The notes beneath the pieces are model-generated. The model was given only the letters and a program-made list of their open reading frames with translations, did no database searches and had not been told where the DNA came from. Shown piece by piece: positions 34,779 to 44,063 of a stretch of 64,000 nt of DNA. The translations under genes and the position numbers were made by a program. Position 1 is the first letter of the stretch; each line of letters begins with the position of its first letter. The stretch covers positions 1 to 64,000 of the forward strand of contig NZ_JACYFK010000003.1 in assembly GCF_014855515.1 (NCBI RefSeq), written 5' to 3'. This DNA comes from Euzebyella marina. Lineage in GTDB: Bacteria; Bacteroidota; Bacteroidia; Flavobacteriales; Flavobacteriaceae.

Positions 34779-36107
34779 TTGAATCGTTCCCTTCTACATA
34801 TTATCATTTTTATAGCTCTGCTGCCCTTTTTCGCTGAGGCACAACAGTTCGATTTGCCAAAAAGTAAGGATTCTGAAAAGCTAAGGTTCGAGTTGGTGAA
34901 CAATCTTATCGTATTGCCAATTGAAGTTAATGGGTCAAAGCTTAATTTTTTGTTGGATTCGGGGGTGAGCCAGCCTATTCTCTTTAACATTTCAGATTTA
35001 GATTCCCTTCAAATAAATAATGTCTCTGAAATAACAATAAGAGGGGTGGGGCATGGAGAGCCCATTAAGGCCTTGAGTTCAAAAAACAATACTTTTAGAC
35101 TCAATAATATTACCAACTTAGACCAACGGTTATATGTGGTGATGGACAAAAGCATTAACCTTTCGCCAATGGTTGGCATGACCATTCACGGCATCATGGG
35201 TTACGAGCTTTTTCGCGATTTTGTGGTGGATATCAACTACAGTAGAAAGGTAATTAAGTTTTTTCGCCCCGAAACTTATAAGTATCGAAAAGATAGAACC
35301 GCCCAGACCTTACCATTGGAAATCAATAAAAAGAAGGCCTTTTTGGAAGGGAACGTCCATCTAAATAATTTAGAAGATTTTCCGGTGACCTTATTGGTCG
35401 ATACCGGTAGTAGCGATTCTATCTGGTTGTTTGAAGATGATCAAATCAGTGTACCAGAAAAAAACTATGAGGTGTTTTTGGGAAAAGGTTTGAACGGCGA
35501 AGTTTACGGAAAACGCACCAAGATCGATGGTTTGGACATCGGTTCTTTCTCTATTAAAAATGCCAAGGCAGCCTTTCCTGATAAAAAATCTTTTAGTTCT
35601 CTAACAAGTTTGGGTAGCAGAAATGGAAGTCTTGGAGGGGAGGTTCTTAAGCGTTTTAACGTGGTTTTTGACTATAGTAGGGGTAAGGTCATCTTTAAGA
35701 AAAATAAGTATTTCGAGCGACCTTTTCAATATAATCTCAGTGGCTTAGATCTTCAGCATAATGGTATGCGTTACATTGCTGAAAGCATTGCTGATTCTAG
35801 AGGTGTGGTGAGAAATGAGGAAAAAAGCTTTGGAGATGTGCAGTTGCTTTTTGAATCACAGGCCAAATTAAGTTTGGTGCCGGAAATAGTTATCTCCGCA
35901 ATTCGAACAGGTAGCCCTGCTCATGAGGCCGGTCTAAGAGAGGGCGATGTGGTACTTGCGGTAAATGGTAAACGAATACACCGCTACAAACTACAGCAGG
36001 TCATGAATATGTTGAACGATAAGGAAGGAAAGCGAATCAAGCTCTTGGTAGGTAGGTATAATTCTGATTTGCTTTTTACCTTCGTTCTTAAAAATGTGCT
36101 GAAATAA
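34779..36107 (+). CDS. Secreted retropepsin-like aspartic protease with PDZ domain
   Basis: 442 residues from a TTG start directly before a clear signal peptide (LLHIIIFIALLPFFAEAQ). Two aspartyl protease half-motifs are seen, LNFLLDSGVSQPIL and VTLLVDTGSSDSIWL, giving a single-chain, pepsin-like pair of Asp residues in a retropepsin-type fold. The C-terminal about 80 residues form a PDZ domain (VISAIRTGSPAHEAGLREGDVVLAVNGKRI in two parts). Family known from Bacteroidota as 'aspartyl protease family with PDZ'. Substrates are unknown. Probably periplasmic and involved in envelope protein processing. A bidirectional terminator follows. Confidence 0.88.
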   Translation: MNRSLLHIIIFIALLPFFAEAQQFDLPKSKDSEKLRFELVNNLIVLPIEVNGSKLNFLLDSGVSQPILFNISDLDSLQINNVSEITIRGVGHGEPIKALSSKNNTFRLNNITNLDQRLYVVMDKSINLSPMVGMTIHGIMGYELFRDFVVDINYSRKVIKFFRPETYKYRKDRTAQTLPLEINKKKAFLEGNVHLNNLEDFPVTLLVDTGSSDSIWLFEDDQISVPEKNYEVFLGKGLNGEVYGKRTKIDGLDIGSFSIKNAKAAFPDKKSFSSLTSLGSRNGSLGGEVLKRFNVVFDYSRGKVIFKKNKYFERPFQYNLSGLDLQHNGMRYIAESIADSRGVVRNEEKSFGDVQLLFESQAKLSLVPEIVISAIRTGSPAHEAGLREGDVVLAVNGKRIHRYKLQQVMNMLNDKEGKRIKLLVGRYNSDLLFTFVLKNVLK

Positions 36108-36140
36108 AAAACCCTGATTTTTAATCAGGGTTTTTTATTT
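36102..36140. terminator. Bidirectional terminator, 18-bp perfect stem
   Basis: AAATAAAAAACCCTGATT and its exact reverse complement are separated by TTT. It serves the protease gene (+) and the convergent DUF1573 gene (-), and overlaps the last bases of the protease gene. Confidence 0.93.
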
Positions 36141-36157
36141 TATTGTTGATTTGAAGG

Positions 36158-36544
36158 TTACTTGCCTTCGGTAGCCTTAACCTCTCCTTTAATTTTTAAA
36201 ACCTTAGTAGGTGTATCGGCATTGGAAATGACCGTAATGGCCTTTCTAATCGGTCCTACGCGGTTGGTATCATATTTAACTTGAATTTCACCAGTTTTTC
36301 CTGGTAAAATTGGCTCTTCCGGTTTCTTTGGTATAGTGCATCCGCAGCTAGAGCTTACCTTGCTAATGATCAAAGGAGATTCACCGGTATTGGTGAATTC
36401 AAAAACTCTTACACCATCAGAACCTTTGGCTATCTCTCCGTAGTCTACGGTCTCCGTCTTAAATTCGATTTTAGCGGCTTTTTCTTGGGCGGTTAGAGTT
36501 AAGCCCATGAGGCCGACAAATAATACAAGTACTATTTTTTTCAT
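36158..36544 (-). CDS. DUF1573 domain secreted protein
   Basis: 128 residues from ATG 36544. Signal peptide (MKKIVLVLFVGLMGLTLTAQ), then one Ig-like DUF1573 domain (ETVDYGEIAKGSDGVRVFEFTNTGESPLII ... SSCGCTIP ... VKYDTNRVGPIRKAITVISNAD in pieces) with the hallmark CGC motif. These small periplasmic proteins are common in Bacteroidota and their function is unknown. An in-frame TTG at 36568 lies inside the -7 element and is excluded as a start. A complete promoter precedes it and is divergent to valS. Confidence 0.88.
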   Translation of the reverse strand: MKKIVLVLFVGLMGLTLTAQEKAAKIEFKTETVDYGEIAKGSDGVRVFEFTNTGESPLIISKVSSSCGCTIPKKPEEPILPGKTGEIQVKYDTNRVGPIRKAITVISNADTPTKVLKIKGEVKATEGK

Positions 36545-36565
36545 CTTTTTAAATTTAGGGAATCT

Positions 36566-36597
36566 CAAAAATAAATCTTTTCAGATGAACCTCCAAA
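36566..36597 (-). promoter_or_regulatory. Promoter TTTG-N20-TATTTTTG of the DUF1573 gene
   Basis: The -33 TTTG is at 36594-36597 and the -7 TATTTTTG at 36566-36573, minus strand, 20 bp apart. This is a textbook Bacteroidota housekeeping promoter with a leader of about 18 nt. Confidence 0.75.
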
Positions 36598-36602
36598 ATT
36601 CT

Positions 36603-36632
36603 TTTGTTATCAGTTAACGTTACTTATTTTTG
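36603..36632 (+). promoter_or_regulatory. Promoter TTTG-N18-TATTTTTG of valS
   Basis: -33 TTTG 36603-36606 and -7 TATTTTTG 36625-36632. It is back to back with the DUF1573 promoter, with only 5 bp between the two -33 elements. The leader to the valS ATG is about 100 nt. Confidence 0.7.
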
Positions 36633-36740
36633 TTTCGTATTTCAAAAAGGGCAAAATTGCCCATATTTATTAACAATGAAACTTCTATAGCGGTCTTTCT
36701 TTTTGACCGACACTTTTCAGTCAAAAACCGTTCCAAAAAT

Positions 36741-39371
36741 ATGGAAATCCCTTCAAAATATGATCCGCGCAAAGCGGAAAACCACTGGTACGACTATTGG
36801 ATGCAGCATAATTACTTCTCATCAACACCTGATAATAGAGAACCGTATACCATAGTTATACCTCCCCCAAACGTAACAGGCGTATTGCATATGGGGCATA
36901 TGCTTAATAACACGCTGCAAGACGTTTTGATTAGAAGGGCTAGGCTGATGGGCAAGAATGCTTGCTGGGTTCCGGGAATGGATCATGCCAGTATCGCAAC
37001 CGAAGCAAAAGTGGTTGCCAAATTAAAGGCTGAAGGTGTAGAGAAAACCGATTTGAGCCGTGATGAATTCTTGAAGCACGCTTGGGATTGGACGAACGAA
37101 TACGGTGGGGTAATTTTGGAACAGCTTAAAAAATTGGGCTGTTCATGTGATTGGAACCGTACCAAATTTACAATGGATGACGATATGTACAAATCGGTCA
37201 TCAAGGTATTCGTGGATCTTTATAAAAAAGGATTGATCTATCGGGGTCACCGAATGGTCAACTGGGATCCAGAGGCTTTGACAACTCTTTCCGACGAAGA
37301 AGTTATTTATGAAGAAAGACAAGGCTTACTTTATTATCTAAATTATGCAATTGAGGGTAGTGATGAAAAGGTGACCATTGCTACGACAAGACCGGAAACC
37401 ATTTTGGGCGACACGGCAATTTGTATCAACCCAAACGATGAACGCTATAAGCATTTGAAAGGCAAAAAAGCGATAGTGCCTATCTGTAATAGAGTCATTC
37501 CCATCATAGAAGATGAGTATGTCGATATCGAGTTTGGTACCGGTTGTTTAAAAATAACCCCGGCCCATGATGTCAACGATAAGGCCTTGGGTGAAAAGCA
37601 TAATCTTGAAACCATCGATATTTTTAATGCGAATGCGACCTTAAACTCTTTCGGTCTTCATTACCAAGGAAAAGACCGATTCCTAGTACGCAAAGAGATA
37701 TCAAAAGAGCTTGAAGAAAAAGGTTTTCTGCTTAAAAAGGAAAACTATGTAAATAAGGTGGGTACCTCTGAGCGTACCAAAGCGGTTATAGAACCACGTC
37801 TTAGCGATCAATGGTTTCTTAAAATGGAAGAACTGGTAAAGCCTGCTTTGAAAGCGGTACTTGAAACCGAAGAGGTGAAGTTCTTTCCTAAAAAGTTTGA
37901 AAATACTTACCGCCATTGGATGGAGAATATCCGCGATTGGAATATCTCGCGGCAATTATGGTGGGGTCAGCAAATACCGGCATATTATTTTGGTGATGGC
38001 CAAGACGACTTCGTTGTGGGAGAAACTATCGAAGAAGCTTTGCAATTGGCAAAAGAGAAGTCTGGCAATTCAGACTTTACCATTGAGGATTTGAGGCAAG
38101 ACGAAGATGTATTGGACACTTGGTTCTCTTCATGGCTATGGCCAATTAGTGTATTCAACGGAATACTTGAGCCGGATAATGAAGAGGTCGATTATTATTA
38201 TCCTACCAGTGATTTGGTTACAGGCCCCGATATTATATTCTTTTGGGTGGCGCGAATGATTATTTCCGGATATGAATACCGTGATGAGCGACCCTTTAAG
38301 AATGTATATTTTACCGGTTTGGTTCGTGACAAGCAGCGACGCAAAATGTCAAAATCGTTGGGTAACTCTCCTGATGCCCTACAATTGATTGAGAATTATG
38401 GCGCGGATGGTGTTAGGGTAGGTCTCTTGTTAAGTTCTGCAGCAGGTAACGACCTTATGTTCGATGAAGATTTATGCCAGCAGGGCAAAAATTTTGCCAA
38501 TAAAATCTGGAATGGTTTCAGACTTTTAAAAGGATGGGAGATTGCCGATATTCCCCAACCGGAAGCGTCTCGATTGGGCATAGAATGGTACAAGGCGAAA
38601 TTCAATAGTACTTTGGCCGAAATAGAAGACCATTTTAGCAAATACAGAATTTCAGATGCTTTAATGGCTATTTATAAACTTGTTTGGGACGATTATAGCT
38701 CTTGGCTATTAGAGATTATAAAACCGGATTACCAAAAGCCTATCGACCGCGTTACCTTTGATGAGGTTATTGCTCTTTTCGAACAGAATTTAAAATTATT
38801 ACATCCTTTTATGCCGTTCTTGACCGAAGAGGTTTGGCAGCATATCAAAGAACGTTCACCTGAAGAGGCGCTTATTGCTTCAGAATGGCCAAAATTGTCT
38901 GCTGTGGATAGGAGTGTAATCGAAGAATTTGATTTTGCTACAGAAGTGGTATCAGGTATTCGTAATATCCGTAAGGAAAAGAACATTCCTAATAAAGATT
39001 CTTTAAACCTGTTCATTTTGAACGAAGAGAATGCTTCAAAAATGTGGGATGAGGTAATCATCAAATTGACCAATATTGCAGAACTCTCCTATGTAGATGC
39101 GTCCGTTGATGGGTCATTATCATTTAGGGTTAAAAGTAACGAGTATTTCGTTCCTATGGCGGAAGCAATAGATGTCGAGGCAGAGATAAAGAAAATTAAG
39201 GAAGAACTAAAATACACCAAAGGTTTCTTGCAATCGGTACAGAAAAAATTGGCCAATGAGAGATTTGTGGCCAATGCGCCGGAAAAAGTAATTGAGATTG
39301 AGCGAAAAAAGCAAACTGACGCAGAAGCTAAAATCGAAACATTAGAGAAAAGTCTGGCGAATTTGGAATAA
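36741..39371 (+). CDS. valS: Valyl-tRNA synthetase
   Basis: 876 residues from ATG 36741. The in-frame codons before it fall in the promoter and leader. Class I signatures are HMGH (50-53) in [10 protein letters not shown] and KMSKS (535-539) in [14 protein letters not shown]. The editing CP1 domain lies between ([32 protein letters not shown]). Anticodon-binding domain follows, and the C-terminal valine-specific coiled coil ([24 protein letters not shown]) is intact. Charges tRNA-Val in the cytoplasm. The leader of about 100 nt has no T-box features that I can recognise. Confidence 0.97.
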   Translation: MEIPSKYDPRKAENHWYDYWMQHNYFSSTPDNREPYTIVIPPPNVTGVLHMGHMLNNTLQDVLIRRARLMGKNACWVPGMDHASIATEAKVVAKLKAEGVEKTDLSRDEFLKHAWDWTNEYGGVILEQLKKLGCSCDWNRTKFTMDDDMYKSVIKVFVDLYKKGLIYRGHRMVNWDPEALTTLSDEEVIYEERQGLLYYLNYAIEGSDEKVTIATTRPETILGDTAICINPNDERYKHLKGKKAIVPICNRVIPIIEDEYVDIEFGTGCLKITPAHDVNDKALGEKHNLETIDIFNANATLNSFGLHYQGKDRFLVRKEISKELEEKGFLLKKENYVNKVGTSERTKAVIEPRLSDQWFLKMEELVKPALKAVLETEEVKFFPKKFENTYRHWMENIRDWNISRQLWWGQQIPAYYFGDGQDDFVVGETIEEALQLAKEKSGNSDFTIEDLRQDEDVLDTWFSSWLWPISVFNGILEPDNEEVDYYYPTSDLVTGPDIIFFWVARMIISGYEYRDERPFKNVYFTGLVRDKQRRKMSKSLGNSPDALQLIENYGADGVRVGLLLSSAAGNDLMFDEDLCQQGKNFANKIWNGFRLLKGWEIADIPQPEASRLGIEWYKAKFNSTLAEIEDHFSKYRISDALMAIYKLVWDDYSSWLLEIIKPDYQKPIDRVTFDEVIALFEQNLKLLHPFMPFLTEEVWQHIKERSPEEALIASEWPKLSAVDRSVIEEFDFATEVVSGIRNIRKEKNIPNKDSLNLFILNEENASKMWDEVIIKLTNIAELSYVDASVDGSLSFRVKSNEYFVPMAEAIDVEAEIKKIKEELKYTKGFLQSVQKKLANERFVANAPEKVIEIERKKQTDAEAKIETLEKSLANLE

Positions 39372-39475
39372 GTAAGGTTGGTATTTAAAAGTCTTGCTAA
39401 TGCATTGATACACTTGCTCTTTTAGTTAAATTCTTGAGGTTTCCTCATTAATTTTTAAATAAGCCTGAATATTAA

Positions 39476-39507
39476 TGAATGTGTATTCGGTTAAATTGCT
39501 ATCTTAG
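39476..39507 (+). promoter_or_regulatory. TetR operator plus -7 element before the tetR gene
   Basis: The near-palindrome TGAATGTGTATTCG (39476-39489) lies 10 bp upstream of a -7-like TATCTTAG (39500-39507). The same arrangement recurs at 40100-40130, indicating autoregulation. Confidence 0.6.
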
Positions 39508-39511
39508 CTGT

Positions 39512-40081
39512 GTGAGACTTAAAGATGATGCTAAGATTGAGGCCATATTCAACTCTGCTATTGAGCTGACCGAAGAGATAGGCCTTAATAAGCTGACAAT
39601 GTCCGCTATAGCCGACAAAGCGAATATTGCAAGTGGTACGCTCTATGTCTATTTTAATAGTAAAGAGCAATTACTGAACGACCTTTACAAGAGGCTTATA
39701 TCCGAGGGTACACTCTCATTGTTACCTGCTATTAGTCACCTCCCCATCAAACAACAACTGTTCAACATTTGGTCGAACGTTCTTAATTTCAGGATGGCCA
39801 ATAGTGCCGAAGTTGCCTTTATGCATGAGTTTAGGTACTCTCCTTATTTAAGTGATGATGCCAAGATGATGGATAGAGAGTTTGTCCTGCACATCTTAAA
39901 ACTGCTTGATGCCGGAAAGGAAGAGCTGATAGTAAAAGATTTAAGCAACGACATATTACTGCCGTTGATGTATGGCTATGTAGACAATTTGGCCAGGCAC
40001 TTGGTTTATAAAAATATAGGCTTAACCCCAGAAATTATAAGACAGACCTTTACTATTTGCTGGGATGCTATCAAAGCATGA
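39512..40081 (+). CDS. TetR/AcrR-family transcriptional repressor
   Basis: 189 residues if translation starts at GTG 39512 (VRLKDDAKIEAIFNSAIEL). An ATG at 39479 would place the operator and -7 element inside the gene and add an unusual Cys-rich N-terminus. The HTH is LTMSAIADKANIASGTLYVYFNSKEQLLNDLY, given here in its parts TMSAIADKANIASG and TLYVYFNSKE. The C-terminal ligand domain is helical with no assigned ligand. Operator-like palindromes flank the gene. It probably represses itself and the transcript starting near 40135. Confidence 0.9.
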   Translation: MRLKDDAKIEAIFNSAIELTEEIGLNKLTMSAIADKANIASGTLYVYFNSKEQLLNDLYKRLISEGTLSLLPAISHLPIKQQLFNIWSNVLNFRMANSAEVAFMHEFRYSPYLSDDAKMMDREFVLHILKLLDAGKEELIVKDLSNDILLPLMYGYVDNLARHLVYKNIGLTPEIIRQTFTICWDAIKA

Positions 40082-40099
40082 TTTTTTAACATTTATTAG

Positions 40100-40130
40100 T
40101 GAATACATATTCATTTATAACTTATCTTTA
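40100..40130 (+). promoter_or_regulatory. Second TetR operator plus -7 element
   Basis: The palindrome TGAATACATATTCA (40100-40113, 6-bp arms) lies 9 bp before TATCTTTA (40123-40130). It closely matches the module in front of tetR and would drive a transcript beginning near 40135. Confidence 0.55.
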
Positions 40131-40134
40131 CCGC

Positions 40135-40295
40135 AACTTTCTAAGAGTTTTTAATTTTTGTTTTTAGGATTAAGTTTATTGCCCTGAGTCTTTCGGAACG
40201 AAGACCGTATTTCTTTAGTTAATGGAAACCCCGTTTGTGCGATTATTGATAATGTTCCCCCCGAGTCAGTTCGCATAGGGGTTTCTGCTTTTTAT
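40135..40295 (+). ncRNA. Possible TetR-controlled small RNA
   Basis: A region of about 160 nt between a TetR-type promoter and a hairpin followed by CTTTTTATT, with no ORF. Internal structure: GTCTT(T)CG / CGAAGAC hairpin at 40188-40205, then the terminal structure 40225-40285. The next gene has its own -7 (TATATTTA, 40336-40343), so this transcript looks self-contained. No known RNA family is recognised. It could instead be a leader of the downstream gene. Confidence 0.4.
40225..40293 (+). terminator. Compound hairpin terminator of the candidate small RNA
   Basis: GAAACCCC (40225-40232) pairs perfectly with GGGGTTTC (40278-40285). Inside, GTGCG pairs with CGCAT and ATTAT-TG-ATAAT forms a third helix. 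CTTTTT follows. Confidence 0.55.
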
Positions 40296-40359
40296 TCTAT
40301 CATCTCCTTCCACTCACAGAAACCTACATTTTTTGTATATTTAAAAGAAACACGAACAA

Positions 40360-40947
40360 ATGAGGAGTCTTCTTTTAGTACTGGTTTTAGGGTCGGTTCA
40401 ATTTTTATGTTCTCAAGAACAAACTATCTTGCCGAAAGAGGTTCAGATAGCCACCGCTTTGATTCCTGTACCAGAAGGGGACAAAGAAACAACTACGGTT
40501 TATGGCTATTCGCCAAAAGGGGAGTTGGTGGTGTTGCGCGAGGGTACCAACAATTTAATTTGTCTTTGCGATGACCCGAAAGTTGAAGGTATTAGTGTGG
40601 CGTGTTATTCCAAAGAACTTGAGCCTTTTATGAAGAGAGGTCGGGAGTTGACCTTAGAGGGTAAGAATACAAAGGAGAAAAGAGAAATTCAAGGTGCTGA
40701 GGTCTCTGCAGGCAAATGGCAGATGCCATTGGCACCGAGTATGATGTACGTTTATTACGGGAGTGACGATGCTTATGATAAACAGACGGGCGAATTAAGT
40801 GATGGGCAATATCGCTATGTAATTTACACGCCTTTCGCTACAGCCAAATCTACGGGACTGCCGACCAAGCCCCACGAAAAAGGAATGCCTTGGTTGATGG
40901 ATCCAGGTACTTTTCGGGCACATATAATGGTCGGTCCTTTCAATTAA
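40360..40947 (+). CDS. Secreted protein of unknown function
   Basis: 195 residues with a signal peptide (MRSLLLVLVLGSVQFLCSQ). The mature part has three cysteines (two in LICLCDDP, one in VACYSKE) and a Gly/Tyr-rich beta region (MMYVYYGSDDAYD, QYRYVIYTPFATA), ending in PWLMDPGTFRAHIMVGP. I do not recognise a family or active site. The -7 TATATTTA lies 17 bp upstream. The preceding TetR gene could regulate it if the intervening structured transcript reads through. Periplasmic or extracellular location is inferred. Confidence 0.75.
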   Translation: MRSLLLVLVLGSVQFLCSQEQTILPKEVQIATALIPVPEGDKETTTVYGYSPKGELVVLREGTNNLICLCDDPKVEGISVACYSKELEPFMKRGRELTLEGKNTKEKREIQGAEVSAGKWQMPLAPSMMYVYYGSDDAYDKQTGELSDGQYRYVIYTPFATAKSTGLPTKPHEKGMPWLMDPGTFRAHIMVGPFN

Positions 40948-40989
40948 AAGAGTGATATCTATAGATAACTTGATTTTAAAACTTGAAGT

Positions 40990-42258
40990 TTGGAAACATA
41001 TGCCACGGCCTTATTGTACGCCATTCCTTTTTTTGTCATTTTATTGTTGATTGAAATAGCTTACGGCTATTTTAAAAAAGACCAAAAACACAAGGTGCTT
41101 GATTCGGTTGCAAGTATCAGTTCAGGTTTTACTAATATCATTAAAGATACCCTAGGGCTTGGTCTGGTTCTCATTTCTTATCCTTTTTTAAGTGACCATT
41201 TGGCCATTACCGAATTCGAATCAACTTGGTTGGTCTGGTTAATTGCCTTTCTGACGATTGACTTTGCAGGCTATTGGAACCATAGGTTAAGCCATAAAAT
41301 CAATATTTTTTGGAATCAACACGTAATTCACCATAGTAGTGAAGAGTTTAACTTGGCTTGTGCATTAAGACAGCCCATATCAAACCTTATAGGCTATTTT
41401 TCGCTTTTTCTTTTGCCAGCAGCTATTCTTGGGGTACCGAATGAGGTAATTGCGATTTTAGCGCCCGTACACTTGTTTGCTCAATTTTGGTATCATACCC
41501 AACATATCGGAAAGCTTGGTTTCTTAGAGTATGTTTTGGTAACACCATCGCAACACCGGGTGCATCACGCCATCAATCCTGAGTATATAGATAAAAATTT
41601 AGGTCAGGTTTTATGTGTTTGGGATCGGTGGTTTGGTACTTTTCAAGAAGAATTAGATCACGTTCCTCCGCAATATGGTGTTCTAAAGCAACCTCGTACC
41701 TGGAACCCTATAAGAATCAATTTTCAACATTTATATAGGTTGGTTCAAGATGCTTGGCGTACCAAGAGCCTGAAAGACAAATTAAGAATTTGGTTCATGC
41801 CAACAGGTTGGAGACCTGCTGACGTAAAATCAAAATATCCCGTCGAAACGATAAAAGATGTTTATAATTTTAAGAGATATAGTACACCTTCAACTCCGGC
41901 ATTTAAGGCATATATTATCTTTCAGTTAATAGTGACCTTATGCTTTCTATGGTTTATGTTCTATAATTTCGAGGCAATAGGTTTTAGTGGTCTTCTCTTG
42001 TTTGGCACTTTTGTATTTGTTGGTATCTATGGATACACCAGCCTTATGGATCAATTGAACTATGGTGTTTATATAGAACTATTTAGGGGTATTGTAGGTA
42101 TTTTGTTTGTGACTTTTAATGGCGATTGGTTCGGAATCAATCAATTTTTCTCATTTGGTAGTTGGTTGGTTTTGACTTATTTTTTTGTGACTGTAATATG
42201 CTCTGTCTATTTCGCCTTCATTGAAAATAAAACCTTCGGTAAGGGTTGGGTCGTCTAG
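40990..42258 (+). CDS. Sterol desaturase / fatty acid hydroxylase family membrane protein
   Basis: 422 residues from a TTG start. No other start precedes the first helix (LLYAIPFFVILLLIEIAYGYF). The di-iron histidine clusters of the fatty-acid-hydroxylase superfamily are present: HRLSH, HVIHHSSEE and HRVHHAINPEYIDKN. Several transmembrane helices surround them, and a C-terminal block of about five further helices gives a layout like alkylglycerol monooxygenase-type proteins. It likely hydroxylates or desaturates a lipid using O2. The substrate is unknown. It lies 42 bp after the secreted hypothetical. Confidence 0.88.
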   Translation: METYATALLYAIPFFVILLLIEIAYGYFKKDQKHKVLDSVASISSGFTNIIKDTLGLGLVLISYPFLSDHLAITEFESTWLVWLIAFLTIDFAGYWNHRLSHKINIFWNQHVIHHSSEEFNLACALRQPISNLIGYFSLFLLPAAILGVPNEVIAILAPVHLFAQFWYHTQHIGKLGFLEYVLVTPSQHRVHHAINPEYIDKNLGQVLCVWDRWFGTFQEELDHVPPQYGVLKQPRTWNPIRINFQHLYRLVQDAWRTKSLKDKLRIWFMPTGWRPADVKSKYPVETIKDVYNFKRYSTPSTPAFKAYIIFQLIVTLCFLWFMFYNFEAIGFSGLLLFGTFVFVGIYGYTSLMDQLNYGVYIELFRGIVGILFVTFNGDWFGINQFFSFGSWLVLTYFFVTVICSVYFAFIENKTFGKGWVV

Positions 42259-42333
42259 GTCTGTCCTTAGCCTCTGTAATTAAATTCTAAAAATAAATTC
42301 TAGGCAAGGGGTTATATTTATCTAGAGCTTTGC

Positions 42334-42341
42334 TAAGTTTG
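42334..42341 (+). promoter_or_regulatory. -7 element TAAGTTTG before the creatininase-family gene
   Basis: A perfect TAnnTTTG match 18 bp before ATG 42360. It excludes the in-frame TTG at 42330 as a start. Confidence 0.5.
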
Positions 42342-42359
42342 TTTAGAATCAAATACTTT

Positions 42360-43121
42360 ATGAGACCTTATATTCTGGCCGAAACCAATTGGGAAGCCCT
42401 TAAAAGTGCATCGTTTGATATGGTAATCTTACCTTGGGGCGCAACCGAAGCACATAATTATCATTTACCCTATGCCACTGATAATATACAGGCAGAACAT
42501 ATGGTGGCGGAAATGGCCAAGCATGCTTGGGAAAAAGGGGGTAGGCCCATAGTATTGCCTGTACTTCCATTTGGGGTCAATACAGGGCAGTCTGATATTT
42601 ATTTAGATATAAACTTGAACCCAAGTACCCAATTGGCAATTCTTACCGATATTGTTGAGGTGCTGAATCGCCAAGGCATTTATAAGCTTTTGATTTTTAA
42701 TGGTCATGGAGGAAATGACTTTAAGCCTTTGGTTCGTGAATTAGGACTGAAATTTCCGAAGATGTTTATAAGTTTCAGCTTTTTTCCTCAGGTGGTAAAT
42801 AAGCGTAATTATTTTGAGGAAGAAGGTGATCATGCCGATGAGATGGAAACCAGTCTAATGCTCTATCTCAGACCTGACTTGGTGCTGTCAAAAGACAAAT
42901 GGGGTAGTGGGGCCTCAAAAAAATATAAAATTCAGGCTTTTAAAGAAGGTTGGGCGTGGGCCGAAAGAAAATGGTCTCAGGTAACGGAAGATACTGGAGT
43001 TGGTAATCCCGAAAAAGCTACAAAAGAAAAAGGCGAACGCTTTTTTAAGGATATTACTTCTAAAATGGGCGATTTTGTTCTGGATTTATGCCAAGCAGAT
43101 TTGTCAGACCTTTACGAATAG
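42360..43121 (+). CDS. Creatininase family protein (amidohydrolase)
   Basis: 253 residues from ATG 42360. Family motifs are LPWGATEAHNYHLPYATDN, with the Glu/His/Asp metal ligands, FNGHGGND, and GDHADEMETSLML, with a further Glu ligand. Members include creatinine amidohydrolase, MftE-like peptidases and FAPy deformylase (ArfB). They are zinc/manganese dependent and cytoplasmic. The specific substrate is not predictable, and no creatine or mycofactocin genes are near. It ends 23 bp from the convergent ACBP gene with a short shared hairpin between. Confidence 0.9.
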   Translation: MRPYILAETNWEALKSASFDMVILPWGATEAHNYHLPYATDNIQAEHMVAEMAKHAWEKGGRPIVLPVLPFGVNTGQSDIYLDINLNPSTQLAILTDIVEVLNRQGIYKLLIFNGHGGNDFKPLVRELGLKFPKMFISFSFFPQVVNKRNYFEEEGDHADEMETSLMLYLRPDLVLSKDKWGSGASKKYKIQAFKEGWAWAERKWSQVTEDTGVGNPEKATKEKGERFFKDITSKMGDFVLDLCQADLSDLYE

Positions 43122-43147
43122 TAATTACTGCTTTTTTAAAGTAATTA
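43122..43147. terminator. Short convergent terminator candidate
   Basis: TAATTACT (43122-43129) and AGTAATTA (43140-43147) form an 8-bp stem with a T-rich loop. It overlaps the ACBP stop codon. Weak because no T-run follows the stem. Confidence 0.3.
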
Positions 43148-43405
43148 ATTCTTCACCTCTGTTTTAACGAGTTTTATATAAGCCTTCATGGCATCTTCTC
43201 GCCCCATGTTTTTCGCTTGTATCAGAGCATTGGCTTTAAAGGCATTGATAAGGGGCACTTTACTATCGGGGCTACTATAGTTTTTGTTTGCAATCTTGTA
43301 GTAAGCATACAGTTTTAGCAATAGGTCTGCCGGTAACGGATCGGTATAATTGTTTATATACTCGACCGCTTCTGCAAAATCAGTATGCAATTTCTCCTTC
43401 TTCAT
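43145..43405 (-). CDS. Acyl-CoA-binding protein
   Basis: 86 residues, the standard ACBP length. The hydrophobic helix segment LPADLLLKLYAYYKIANKNY matches the family's DxLLxLYxLYKQA consensus, and KANALIQAKNMGREDAMKAYIKLV matches its W-x-A-W-x-x-x-x-G-x-x-x-x-x-A-x-x-x-Y helix with the Trp residues replaced by Asn and Gln. It would bind long-chain acyl-CoA. It overlaps the 3' end of psd by 26 bp and closes an operon with cdsA and psd, which suggests supply of acyl groups to phospholipid synthesis (inference). Confidence 0.88.
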   Translation of the reverse strand: MKKEKLHTDFAEAVEYINNYTDPLPADLLLKLYAYYKIANKNYSSPDSKVPLINAFKANALIQAKNMGREDAMKAYIKLVKTEVKN

Positions 43406-44063
43406 CTTTCTTTACAACAGCTGCTATACATGTCTTTGCCCCAACTACTTTTTGGTTAAGTTTTACTGTTACGGCACAGTCTAGAGGTAGAAATAAGTCG
43501 ACCCTTGAACCAAACTTGATAAAACCGGCATCTTCGCCCTGTTGAACACTTTCCCCGATCTCGGCATAGTTGACAATTCTTCTGGCAAGGGCCCCGGCTA
43601 TTTGACGGTATAAAATATCCCCGAATTTCGGAGTGCGTATGACAACAGTTGTACGTTCGTTTTCAGTGCTCGATTTGGGGTGCCACGCTACCAAATATTT
43701 TCCGGGGTGGTATTTAGAGAATTTGACACTACCGCTAGCAGGATATCTTGTTACATGTACATTGGTTGGCGACATAAAAATAGATACCTGTCTTCTTCTA
43801 TCATTAAAGTATTCGGTTTCTTCAACCTCTTCAATAACCACGACCTTACCATCGACAGGGGCAAGAATTTCATCAAAGGTCTTAGCTGCCCTCCTTGTCG
43901 GATTACGAAAAAATTGGAGAATGAGAATCAAAAGAACAACCGCCAATAATTGCAATCCCCATCTAAGCCACATTATATCAACGTAGAATTGCGAAACCAA
44001 GATGATGGCGCAAACTATAAAAAAAGTGGTCAGTATTATTTTTTGACCCTCTCTATGAAACAT
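43380..44063 (-). CDS. psd: Phosphatidylserine decarboxylase (proenzyme)
   Basis: 227 residues from ATG 44063. An in-frame TTG two codons earlier is less likely. Two N-terminal transmembrane helices ([20 protein letters not shown] and [20 protein letters not shown]). Catalytic-domain features are [25 protein letters not shown] (conserved His) and [13 protein letters not shown], where self-cleavage at Gly-Ser forms the pyruvoyl cofactor. This is the short PSD-B/'archaeal-type' form. It converts phosphatidylserine to phosphatidylethanolamine. It overlaps cdsA by 11 bp and ACBP by 26 bp. Confidence 0.95.
   Translation of the reverse strand: MFHREGQKIILTTFFIVCAIILVSQFYVDIMWLRWGLQLLAVVLLILILQFFRNPTRRAAKTFDEILAPVDGKVVVIEEVEETEYFNDRRRQVSIFMSPTNVHVTRYPASGSVKFSKYHPGKYLVAWHPKSSTENERTTVVIRTPKFGDILYRQIAGALARRIVNYAEIGESVQQGEDAGFIKFGSRVDLFLPLDCAVTVKLNQKVVGAKTCIAAVVKKDEEGEIAY

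Noticed and set aside
36630-36740. Upstream in-frame extension of valS
   Set aside because: It begins inside the -7 element and the added residues are unlike ValRS. ATG 36741 starts the conserved sequence.
39479-39511. ATG at 39479 as the TetR start
   Set aside because: It would put the operator and -7 element inside the gene and add an atypical Cys-rich N-terminus. GTG at 39512 fits the HTH family better.
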